Positions 1 to 5,409 of a stretch of DNA of 5,409 nt are shown piece after piece (position 1 is the first letter of the stretch; the number at the start of each line of letters is the position of its first letter). Origin of the DNA: an uncultured Eubacteriales bacterium (GTDB lineage Bacteria > Bacillota > Clostridia > Oscillospirales > Oscillospiraceae); the NCBI GenBank assembly GCA_902496595.1, contig CABVBV010000140.1:1-5409 (forward strand), read 5' to 3'. Made by a program: the position numbers and the translations under genes. A model generated the notes under the pieces. The model made no database searches and was not told where the DNA came from. It saw only the letters and a list, made by a program, of their open reading frames with translations.

Positions 1-22
1 AAGGCAATCGAATACGCAAAAT

Positions 23-58
23 AAAAAAACCGCCCGGCTTGTTGCCGGGCGGTTTTTT
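23..58 (-). terminator. Rho-independent terminator after the clpE-ltaE operon
   Basis: A perfect 9-bp stem, CCGCCCGGC (30-38) with GCCGGGCGG (44-52), encloses a 5-nt loop. It is flanked by seven A on the left (23-29) and six T on the right (53-58). Read on the minus strand it is a GC-rich hairpin followed by a run of seven U, starting just 3 bp past the stop codon of the threonine aldolase gene. Because the stem is flanked by A and T runs on opposite sides, it could also stop transcription arriving from the left on the plus strand. Confidence 0.95.
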
Positions 59-61
59 GGT

Positions 62-1090
62 TTACAGCGCCTTTATATCGGCTATGAGCTCGTCCACGTT
101 TTCGGGCCTCGTGGCCCAGCTGGTGCAGAAGCGCACCGCGCGGTGGGCTGAGTCCGTGCGCAGAGTATCGGAGAAGCTGTACTTCGCCGCGAGCTTTTCC
201 AGCGCAGCGTCGGGTACGATGGGGAACTGCTGGTTCGAGGGCGAATCGTAGAGCAGGGGCCAGCCCTTTTCCTCAAAGGCCGCGCGCAGCTTCAGGGCCA
301 GGGCGACTTCCCGCTCGCCCGTGCGCTCGTAAAGCCCGTCCGTCATCAGCGTCTCGAACATGACGCCCAGGAGCCTGCCCTTGGCGAACATGCCGCCGCG
401 CTGCTTTATGATGTACCTGAAGTCCTTGGCCAGCGCCGGGGCCGTTATCACGACCGCCTCGCCGAAGAGTGCGCCCAGCTTCGTGCCGCCTATATAGAAC
501 ACGTCGGTGAGGCGGGCAAGGTCGGCGAGCGTCACGTCCGAGCAGGCCAGCGCCGCGCCCAGCCTCGCGCCGTCCACGAACAGGATAAGCCCCTTCTCGC
601 GGCACACCGCGCTTATCTTCTCAAGCTCGGCGAGCGAGTACACCGTGCCGTTCTCCGTTGGCTGGGAGATGTACACCATCGCCGGCTGGGGCTGGTGCTC
701 GTGCGTCGCGTCCGCCCAGTGGGCCTCTACGCAGGCGCTTATCTGCTCCGCCCTGAGCTTCCCGTCCGGGCTGGGCAGGGCGATGACCTTGTGCCCCGTG
801 GCCTCCACAGCGCCGGTCTCGTGGGCCGCTATGTGGCCCGTCTCCGCGGCGATTACCGCCTGATGCGGCCTGAGCGCCGCGGCGATCACCGTGAAGTTCG
901 CCTGCGTGCCGCCTACCAGGAAATGCACCTTCGCCTCGGGCGCGGCGCATTTTTCGCGGATCAGCCGCGCCGCGTTTTCGCAGTGCGGGTCTTCGCCGTA
1001 GCCCGGCGTCTGCTCGAGATTCGTCCTCTGCAGCGCCTCCATGACCTCGGGCAGCGCGCCCTCCAGATAGTCGCTCTCAAACCTTATCAT
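62..1090 (-). CDS. ltaE: Low-specificity L-threonine aldolase (PLP-dependent, fold type I)
   Basis: This 342-aa cytosolic enzyme is predicted to cleave L-threonine or L-allo-threonine to glycine and acetaldehyde using pyridoxal phosphate. The length fits the family (about 330-345 aa). Visible signatures, in order, are the phosphate-binding GGTQAN loop (60-65), the ring-stacking histidine in ETGHIAAHETGA (H86), the FVDGARLG block with Asp173 and Arg176 (cofactor pyridine nitrogen contact and substrate binding), and GGTKLGALFG with Lys204 as the Schiff-base lysine. Arg320 in the C-terminal domain sits where the substrate-carboxylate arginine is expected. No catalytic residue appears to be missing. 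The gene begins 3 bp after the clpE stop codon and ends at a strong terminator, so it is almost certainly co-transcribed and probably translationally coupled. The start is supported by a GGAGG (1102-1106) lying inside the 3' end of clpE, 11 nt from the ATG. Whether the true preference is threonine, allo-threonine or another beta-hydroxy amino acid cannot be read from sequence. Confidence 0.93.
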   Translation of the reverse strand: MIRFESDYLEGALPEVMEALQRTNLEQTPGYGEDPHCENAARLIREKCAAPEAKVHFLVGGTQANFTVIAAALRPHQAVIAAETGHIAAHETGAVEATGHKVIALPSPDGKLRAEQISACVEAHWADATHEHQPQPAMVYISQPTENGTVYSLAELEKISAVCREKGLILFVDGARLGAALACSDVTLADLARLTDVFYIGGTKLGALFGEAVVITAPALAKDFRYIIKQRGGMFAKGRLLGVMFETLMTDGLYERTGEREVALALKLRAAFEEKGWPLLYDSPSNQQFPIVPDAALEKLAAKYSFSDTLRTDSAHRAVRFCTSWATRPENVDELIADIKAL

Positions 1091-1093
1091 GGC

Positions 1094-3430
1094 TCATTCC
1101 GCCTCCACATTTACTTTTTCGCCGTCGGACGTGAGCCTTATCGCGCTCACCGCCCCGCGCCTGCCGTCCACTATGACGGAGGCCATGGCGTCCTCTATAT
1201 CCTTCTGTATCGTGCGCCTCAGGTTCCGCGCGCCGTAGGTCAGGCTGTAGCTCTTTTTCACGAGGTAGTCTATGACGCCCTCGTCCCAGGAGAGCTCCAT
1301 GCCCTTCTCGCGCATGAGCTCGCGCACCTCCGTGAGCATCAGGCCCGCAATGGCGCGGAAGTTCTCCTCCGTCAGCTTGTTGAAGCAGATTATCTCATCC
1401 ACCCTGTTTATGAACTCCGGCCTCAGGAAGTCGTTCAGGGCCTTCATCGCCCGCTCGCGCTCCTTATCCGTCGTCGTGCCCGCGAAGCCCAGCGAACCGC
1501 TCTTCGTATTGCTGCCCGCGTTCGTCGTCATGATGATGACCGTGTTCTCGAAGTTTATATTCCGCCCCTGCGCGTCCGTGATGTGCCCGTCGTCGAGGAT
1601 CTGGAGCAGGATGTTCATGACGTCCGGGTGCGCCTTCTCGATCTCGTCGAAGAGCACGACCGAATAGGGCTTGCGGCGTATCTTCTCCGTGAGCTGCCCC
1701 GCCTCGTCGTAGCCGACGTAGCCCGGGGGCGAGCCGATGATGCGCGAGACGGAGAACTTCTCCATGAACTCGGACATATCGAGCCGTATGAGGCTCTCGG
1801 GAGAATTGAACAGATCGGCCGCCAGGCGCTTCACGAGCTCGGTCTTGCCGACGCCGGTGCCGCCCACGAAGATGAAGCTCACGGGCTTGCGCTTGGCCTG
1901 GAGCCCCACTCGGCTGCGCTTTATGGCGGCGCAGACGGCGTCGATGGCCTCGTCCTGGCCCACGATGTGCTCACGCAGACGGTCTCCCAGTTTGGACAGC
2001 CTCTCGAACTCGTCCTCGGTTATGGAGCTCGCCGGTATCTTTGTCCAGAGCTCTATGACCCTTGCGAGGTTCTCCCGCGTGAGCTCGGGCTGCGAGCTCT
2101 TGAGCCGGTTGAGCTCGTCAGTGAGCTGCATGACGGTCGTGCGGATGACGGCGAGGCGCTCGTAGTGCTCGTTCGCCGTGTCGGCGAGCAGCAGCTCGCG
2201 CTCCTTGTTGAGATCGTCTATCTCCTTTTGCGCGGCGTCCATACGCGCCAGCGTCTTGTCCTTGAGGTTCACGTCCGAGCAGGCCTCGTCTATGAGGTCT
2301 ATGGCCTTGTCGGGCAGGTAGCGGTCGGTAATATACCTCTCGCTGAGCACGACGGCCTCGCGGCACATCTGCTTCGAGATCTTCACCTTGTGGCAATCCT
2401 CGTAGTAGTGGGCAATGCCCTCGAGGATCTTCACGCTGTCCTCTATGGACGGCTCCGCCACGGTGACGGGCTGGAAGCGCCGCTCGAGCGCGGCGTCCTT
2501 CTCGATGTGCTTGCGGTACTCCGTGAAGGTGGTCGCGCCGATGACCTGGATCTCGCCCCTCGAGAGCGCGGGTTTCAGTATATTCGCGGCGTTCATGCTG
2601 CCCTCGGCGTCTCCCGCGCCGACGATGTTGTGTACCTCGTCGATGACGAGGATGATGTTCCCGGTCTTGCGTATCTCCTCGATAAGCCCCTTCATGCGGC
2701 TCTCGAACTGGCCTCTGAACTGCGTGCCCGCGACGAGGGCCGTGAGGTCGAGGAGGTAGACCTCCTTGTCCCTGAGCTTATACGGCACAGCCCTGTCCGC
2801 GATACGCTGAGCGAGGCCCTCGGCGATGGCGGTCTTGCCGACGCCGGGTTCGCCTATGAGGCAGGGGTTGTTTTTCTGCCTTCTGTTGAGTATCTGTATG
2901 ACGCGCTCGAGCTCCTCCTCGCGGCCGATCATGGCGTCCAGCTTGCCCTCACGCGCCCTGTCCGTGAGGTTGATGCAGTAGTTGTCCAGGAACTTCTTCT
3001 TCCCTCTCGGCGGCGCCTGCTGCGGGCCGGGCTGCTGGGGCCCGGACTGGTTCTGCTGCTGCCCTCCCTCGGGCACCAGTTCTCCTCCGTTCGCGCTGTT
3101 CTCCGGCTTCTGGCCTCCCATGTTCCCGAACAGCCTGTTCAAAAACGGGAAAGTAGCGGTCTTGCCGTCGTCATCCGAGTCGGAGTCGCTGTTTTCAATG
3201 TCCATAAGGCCCTCTGCGTTGCCGAGCGCCTCCATCATCTCGTTCGTCAGTCCGTCCAATTCGTCGTCGGACAGGCCCATCTTGTCTATCACGTCGTCCA
3301 CGGGCTTTATATGCAGCTCGCGGGCGCACTTGAGGCAGAGGCCCTCGTTCCTCGTCTGGCCCCCCTCAAGCCTCGTTATGAATATAACCGCCACATTTTT
3401 CTTGCAGCGTGAGCAAAGCGTTGGTTGCAT
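1094..3430 (-). CDS. clpE: ClpE-like AAA+ unfoldase (Clp protease ATP-binding subunit) with N-terminal zinc ribbon
   Basis: This 778-aa cytosolic Hsp100/Clp ATPase has two AAA+ rings and is predicted to unfold proteins and feed them to ClpP. Domains in order: a zinc ribbon with Cys6, Cys9, Cys32 and Cys35 in place of the usual Clp-N repeat domain; a helical stretch, then an acidic run (DSDSDDD, 82-88) and a Gln/Gly/Pro-rich linker to about 146; D1 with Walker A GEPGVGKT (193-200), pore loop GTQFRG (235-240), Walker B ending Asp264-Glu265 and arginine fingers Arg317/Arg318; a short ClpC/ClpE-type coiled-coil middle domain (about 393-446); D2 with Walker A GGTGVGKT (523-530), pore loop GYVGY (570-574), Walker B Asp595-Glu596, an arginine finger at Arg676 and the sensor-2 GAR (733-735). 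The LGF tripeptide (647-649) matches the ClpP-docking loop, which the disaggregase ClpB lacks. The zinc ribbon favours ClpE over ClpC; the family as a whole is certain, the subfamily less so. At 778 aa it is longer than Bacillus ClpE (about 700 aa), largely because of the linker. An AGGAG lies 8 nt before the ATG. A promoter with CIRCE precedes it, and ltaE follows. Confidence 0.93.
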   Translation of the reverse strand: MQPTLCSRCKKNVAVIFITRLEGGQTRNEGLCLKCARELHIKPVDDVIDKMGLSDDELDGLTNEMMEALGNAEGLMDIENSDSDSDDDGKTATFPFLNRLFGNMGGQKPENSANGGELVPEGGQQQNQSGPQQPGPQQAPPRGKKKFLDNYCINLTDRAREGKLDAMIGREEELERVIQILNRRQKNNPCLIGEPGVGKTAIAEGLAQRIADRAVPYKLRDKEVYLLDLTALVAGTQFRGQFESRMKGLIEEIRKTGNIILVIDEVHNIVGAGDAEGSMNAANILKPALSRGEIQVIGATTFTEYRKHIEKDAALERRFQPVTVAEPSIEDSVKILEGIAHYYEDCHKVKISKQMCREAVVLSERYITDRYLPDKAIDLIDEACSDVNLKDKTLARMDAAQKEIDDLNKERELLLADTANEHYERLAVIRTTVMQLTDELNRLKSSQPELTRENLARVIELWTKIPASSITEDEFERLSKLGDRLREHIVGQDEAIDAVCAAIKRSRVGLQAKRKPVSFIFVGGTGVGKTELVKRLAADLFNSPESLIRLDMSEFMEKFSVSRIIGSPPGYVGYDEAGQLTEKIRRKPYSVVLFDEIEKAHPDVMNILLQILDDGHITDAQGRNINFENTVIIMTTNAGSNTKSGSLGFAGTTTDKERERAMKALNDFLRPEFINRVDEIICFNKLTEENFRAIAGLMLTEVRELMREKGMELSWDEGVIDYLVKKSYSLTYGARNLRRTIQKDIEDAMASVIVDGRRGAVSAIRLTSDGEKVNVEAE

Positions 3431-3438
3431 TTTGTGTA

Positions 3439-3443
3439 CTCCT
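3439..3443 (-). promoter_or_regulatory. Ribosome binding site of the clpE-like gene
   Basis: AGGAG on the minus strand lies 8 nt upstream of the ATG at 3430. It supports this start, which places the zinc-ribbon cysteines at the very N-terminus as expected for ClpE. Confidence 0.85.
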
Positions 3444-3467
3444 GTTTAAAAAGTCTCCGAAAACAAA

Positions 3468-3494
3468 TTAGCACTCTTTTTCTTCGAGTGCTAA
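3468..3494. promoter_or_regulatory. CIRCE element (HrcA operator)
   Basis: The sequence TTAGCACTC (3468-3476), a 9-nt spacer (3477-3485) and GAGTGCTAA (3486-3494) match the canonical CIRCE consensus at every arm position and in spacer length. The complementarity extends three more bases on each side (AAA at 3465-3467, TTT at 3495-3497), giving 12-bp arms. CIRCE is bound by the heat-shock repressor HrcA. Here it begins within the predicted -10 box and covers the likely transcription start, so HrcA binding would block polymerase. Its clpE-proximal edge is 37 nt from the clpE start codon. Confidence 0.97.
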
Positions 3495-3521
3495 TTTATC
3501 ACCAAGTCGGCAGATTGTCAA
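3493..3521 (-). promoter_or_regulatory. Predicted sigma-A-type promoter of the clpE-ltaE operon
   Basis: On the minus strand a consensus TTGACA -35 box (3516-3521) is separated by 17 bp from TAAATT (3493-3498), which matches the TATAAT consensus at 4 of 6 positions. Initiation would fall about 7 nt further, inside the CIRCE spacer. The near-ideal -35 and spacing, with the operator over the -10 and start region, is the usual plan for HrcA-repressed promoters. The transcription start is inferred, not shown. Confidence 0.8.
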
Positions 3522-3543
3522 CACCGGAGGCTCCGAATTGACA
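3516..3543. repeat. Imperfect inverted repeat over the -35 box
   Basis: TGTCAA (3516-3521) and TTGACA (3538-3543) form 6-bp arms around an inner CGGA/TCCG pair with a 3-nt GGC loop; the two stem segments are separated by an asymmetric 3/2-nt internal loop. No U-run follows on either strand, so it is not a standard terminator, although it lies 22 bp after the upstream cvpA-like gene. It may be a weak RNA hairpin, a second protein-binding site or chance. Confidence 0.4.
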
Positions 3544-3564
3544 TTTTGTTCATATATTTGCGGC

Positions 3565-4281
3565 TCAGATCCCGAGGCCCGCGGTGAGGAAGTCGATGGA
3601 GTGGAAGAACTTCGCCAGCAGCGTGTCCCCGAAGGTATCCAGCCCTATGGCCAAGCCGCCGAAACGCAGTATCCAGCTTATCAGCATACAGTAGAGCATA
3701 CCGGTGAACAGGCCTACGGCGGCACCGCCCGCGTCGTTCAGTATATCCATATTCGGTATCCTGAACGACAGGTTCGGGATGTTCGCGATGGTCATGAGCG
3801 TGATAAGGAAGATGATGAACAGCAGCGTCACGCCTGCGATATAGGCGACCCTGGCGCAGAGAACCTCGACTATCGCCTCTTCAACCGTGCTGCCCTGTGT
3901 ATCGGCGTATTCCTCGGCCTCGGTGGCCATCTGCTCCGCCGCGTCCTCATAGATGCCGAAGGTCTTGTAGCAGGCGGCGCAGAAGTCGTGCCTGAGCTCC
4001 GGGTCGTCTGAGAGGATATCCTCATAGGAGAGCTCCGTATCGGCCAGGCCCATGTCCTCGAGCACAGTATCCTGCATCTGGCTCTCGACATAGCCGCTGG
4101 CGAAGGGCCGCAGCGCCGGAACCACCTCGTAGGAGAAGGCCGAGGACACCAGCGAGGCCCCGTACAGCGAAACGACTATCGCCACGACGCCGGCTATGCC
4201 CATGATGAGCCCCTTCTTGTAGCCCGACCAGATGCTGATTATTATTATGGCAAGAAGAACGAGATCTATGACAGTTCTCAT
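3565..4281 (-). CDS. CvpA-family integral membrane protein with a long acidic loop
   Basis: This 238-aa protein has four predicted membrane helices (about 3-18, 24-47, 145-166 and 184-206). The start, with Asp6 in the first helix followed by SGYKKGLI, is typical of the CvpA (colicin V production) family, whose members are inner-membrane proteins without an agreed biochemical role. Many relatives are about 160-200 aa; the extra length here is a hydrophilic, strongly acidic segment between helices 2 and 3 (about 48-144), with CAAC at 101-104 and a further Cys142. By the positive-inside rule (YKKG after helix 1) this segment should face outside; that is inference. An AAGGAGG-type ribosome binding site (GGAGG at 4290-4294, 8 nt from the ATG) fixes the start. 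The gene follows the unknown membrane protein by 24 bp, so the two are probably co-transcribed. I see no colicin or bacteriocin genes nearby, so the family name should not be read as function. Confidence 0.82.
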   Translation of the reverse strand: MRTVIDLVLLAIIIISIWSGYKKGLIMGIAGVVAIVVSLYGASLVSSAFSYEVVPALRPFASGYVESQMQDTVLEDMGLADTELSYEDILSDDPELRHDFCAACYKTFGIYEDAAEQMATEAEEYADTQGSTVEEAIVEVLCARVAYIAGVTLLFIIFLITLMTIANIPNLSFRIPNMDILNDAGGAAVGLFTGMLYCMLISWILRFGGLAIGLDTFGDTLLAKFFHSIDFLTAGLGI

Positions 4282-4305
4282 TTCTTTGCCCTCCTTACTT
4301 CATTT

Positions 4306-4968
4306 TCAGTCCTCATTATATACCTCCGCGCCCTCTGCGTAAAGCTCAACGCGGCCTTCACCGCATTCTACGACCGCCGTACCGTCCACGAGGCCCCAGC
4401 GCAGAGGCTCCGACTCGTATTCATAACTATACACCGTTTTGCCCTCCGCGTCCAGCGCTGCGGCGCTATCCAGTCCCAGGACGCAGAGCCCGCCTCCGTC
4501 GAGAGGGAGGATGTCGCATACGGCCTGTGCGCTCTCGTACCTCCAAAGCTCTGAACCGTCTTCAAGGCTAAGGCACCTCAGCTCGGAGCCGTCGTCCGCC
4601 GTTAGCAGCACATAGAAACAGCCTTCCGAGAGCTCCACCGCATAGGGCAGCCCGGTGTTGCAGTGCCAGTCGAGCAGCCTTTGCCCCTGCGAGTCGCAGA
4701 CAGTCACAACGCCCCGGCTCTGCTTTTCTCTCGAGAGCGTGACCACATATTCCTCGTTTTTTGCAGCATCCACTCCAGTTGACGAAAGCCGCGCAAAAGA
4801 GTTCCCGAAATCAGACTCCAGGGCGGCTTCCAGGTCTGAAATATTGTTCTCAGTCGTTTCAGCGCCCTTCCATCTCATTGAAAAGGCCGTCGCCGCCGCC
4901 AGCACTATGAGCGCCGCCGCGAGCCCGAACAGCGCCCTGCGCCTTATAAGTACCGCCGGGTGTTTCAT
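4306..4968 (-). CDS. Hypothetical single-pass membrane protein with beta-propeller-like repeats
   Basis: I do not recognise this 220-aa protein with confidence. It starts with a basic segment (RRR at 9-11) followed by one hydrophobic helix (about 13-30), suggesting a signal anchor or uncleaved signal peptide with the rest outside the cytoplasm. The exported part has repeated short strands with turns of the kind found in PQQ/WD40-like propeller blades: DSQGQRLLDW (92-101), SLEDGSELWRY (134-144) and DAEGKTVYSY (173-182), roughly 40 residues apart. About four blades at most would fit, fewer than a normal closed propeller, so it may be a partial propeller or oligomerise. A relation to DUF5711-type anchored propeller proteins of Firmicutes is possible, but this protein would be short for that and I am unsure. 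The start is chosen because the helix and a strong Shine-Dalgarno agree; it overlaps the truA frame by 110 bp. The cvpA-like gene follows after 24 bp. Confidence 0.75.
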   Translation of the reverse strand: MKHPAVLIRRRALFGLAAALIVLAAATAFSMRWKGAETTENNISDLEAALESDFGNSFARLSSTGVDAAKNEEYVVTLSREKQSRGVVTVCDSQGQRLLDWHCNTGLPYAVELSEGCFYVLLTADDGSELRCLSLEDGSELWRYESAQAVCDILPLDGGGLCVLGLDSAAALDAEGKTVYSYEYESEPLRWGLVDGTAVVECGEGRVELYAEGAEVYNED

Positions 4969-5409
4969 CAGGGTAGTCCTCCCGCATCATCTCTCCCACG
5001 GTGCCCTCGTACCAGACCCGTCGGAGGTACAGCCCCTGAGGAGGCATGGTCGGCCCCGTGAGCCGCCTGTCGCCCCTCTCCAGCAGGGCCGGTATCTCCT
5101 CCGGCTCGAGCTTGCCGTGCGAGGCATAGACCATGGTGCCCACGATGGCGCGCACCATGTTGTATAAAAACCCGTCCGCACAGACGGCGACGCTTATCAT
5201 GTCGCCCTCGCGCCCGGCCCGGCACCAGTACACGGTGCGGACGGTGGTCTTGGTCTGCGTCCCCACGCTCCGGACTGCCCTGAAATCGTGCCGGCCCTCG
5301 AAGGCCAGGCCCGCCGCACGCATCCTGTCTATGTCCAGCGGTGCGGGATAGAAGCAGACCCGTTTCTGCAAAAAGGGATCGCGTATGCGGGTGTTCATTA
5401 TCTTGTATA
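4859..5409 (-). CDS. truA: tRNA pseudouridine(38-40) synthase TruA, C-terminal part (5' end outside the window)
   Basis: TruA converts uridines 38-40 in the anticodon stem-loop of tRNAs to pseudouridine. Only the C-terminal half is present: the frame stays open to the window edge, and the residues before the first visible Met (YKI, then MNTRIRDPFL) continue the family pattern, so that Met is internal. The N-terminal half with the catalytic aspartate (GRTDAGVHA region) is not in the window. Numbering from that Met, recognisable blocks are FEGRHDFRAVRS (33-44), KTTVR (50-54), GFLYNMVRAIVG (76-87) and the closing GLYLRRVWY (122-130), where TruA proteins normally end or nearly end. Here the frame runs about 49 residues further to a stop at 4859, and the last 36 or so overlap the next gene. 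This Gly/Ala/Arg-rich tail resembles an out-of-frame translation and may come from a frameshift. The family call is firm; the true 3' end is doubtful. Confidence 0.9.
   Translation of the reverse strand, partial: YKIMNTRIRDPFLQKRVCFYPAPLDIDRMRAAGLAFEGRHDFRAVRSVGTQTKTTVRTVYWCRAGREGDMISVAVCADGFLYNMVRAIVGTMVYASHGKLEPEEIPALLERGDRRLTGPTMPPQGLYLRRVWYEGTVGEMMREDYPDETPGGTYKAQGAVRARGGAHSAGGGDGLFNEMEGR
4978..4982 (-). promoter_or_regulatory. Ribosome binding site deciding the start of the unknown membrane protein
   Basis: GGGAGGA on the minus strand (core GGAGG at 4978-4982) lies 9 nt before the ATG at 4968, inside the 3' part of the truA frame. It supports this start over the next in-frame ATG (codon 31, at 4878), which would remove the membrane helix. 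Confidence 0.8.

Noticed and set aside
695..3412. A 905-codon open frame on the plus strand, opposite clpE and part of ltaE
   Set aside because: It lies in exact codon register with both minus-strand genes, so it stays open simply because those genes avoid TTA, CTA and TCA codons. Its translation is rich in Leu, Arg, Val and His, shows no known domain, and has no plausible upstream signals. The minus-strand genes carry complete catalytic motifs.
1094..3430. Reading the Clp protein as the disaggregase ClpB
   Set aside because: It has the short ClpC/ClpE-type middle domain rather than the long ClpB one, a ClpP-docking LGF tripeptide, and a zinc ribbon in place of the ClpB N-domain.
3538..3560. 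A plus-strand TTGACA followed by TATATT, resembling a divergent promoter
   Set aside because: The gap between the boxes is only about 9 bp, far from the usual 16-18, and no gene lies on the plus strand downstream.
3565..4281. A colicin or bacteriocin production locus, from the CvpA family name
   Set aside because: There is no bacteriocin precursor, immunity gene or exporter nearby, and CvpA-family proteins are widespread in bacteria without bacteriocins.
4859..5398. truA starting at the first visible ATG (5398)
   Set aside because: The frame stays open to the window edge with residues that fit TruA, and the catalytic half of the protein would be missing, so this Met is internal.
1..5409. 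Mobile elements, CRISPR arrays, tRNA or rRNA genes, riboswitches, defence or toxin-antitoxin modules
   Set aside because: I found no transposase, terminal repeats, spaced repeats, RNA-gene signatures or typical defence domains. Intergenic space is minimal apart from the 134 bp before clpE.

Overview
The window is a compact stretch of GC-rich bacterial chromosome with every gene on the minus strand, read from right to left. A low-GC-type Gram-positive (Firmicutes) lineage is suggested, most likely a GC-rich member of the Clostridia. The evidence is a ClpE-type Clp ATPase with an N-terminal four-cysteine zinc ribbon, a perfect CIRCE operator (HrcA site), strong AGGAGG-type ribosome binding sites and a CvpA-family membrane protein. 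Codon use is unusual for GC-rich DNA: isoleucine is often ATA (for example 6 of the first 9 Ile codons of the cvpA-like gene) and arginine is often AGG. A less familiar phylum with ATA/AGG preference, such as Synergistota, therefore cannot be excluded.

Right part (about 5409 to 3565): the 3' half of truA (tRNA pseudouridine synthase, cut by the window edge) overlaps the start of a small single-pass membrane protein of unknown function. A CvpA-family four-helix membrane protein follows 24 bp later. These three look like one transcription unit whose promoter lies outside the window.

Middle (3564 to 3431): a 134-bp intergenic region holds a well-formed sigma-A-type promoter on the minus strand, overlapped by the CIRCE element. 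An imperfect inverted repeat covers the -35 box.

Left part (3430 to 1): a heat-shock-type two-gene operon. A 778-aa ClpE-like AAA+ unfoldase with a ClpP-docking tripeptide is followed after only 3 bp by a low-specificity L-threonine aldolase, and the operon is closed by a strong rho-independent terminator at 23-58. The layout implies that HrcA controls the Clp unfoldase and, through co-transcription, a PLP-dependent amino-acid lyase.

I find no mobile element, CRISPR array, RNA gene, toxin-antitoxin pair or defence system. The window is mostly core housekeeping and stress-response content. The points worth a second look are the HrcA control of this Clp gene and its pairing with threonine aldolase, the unusual linker and pore loop of the Clp protein, the long acidic loop with a CxxC in the CvpA-like protein, and the odd 110-bp overlap at the 3' end of truA.
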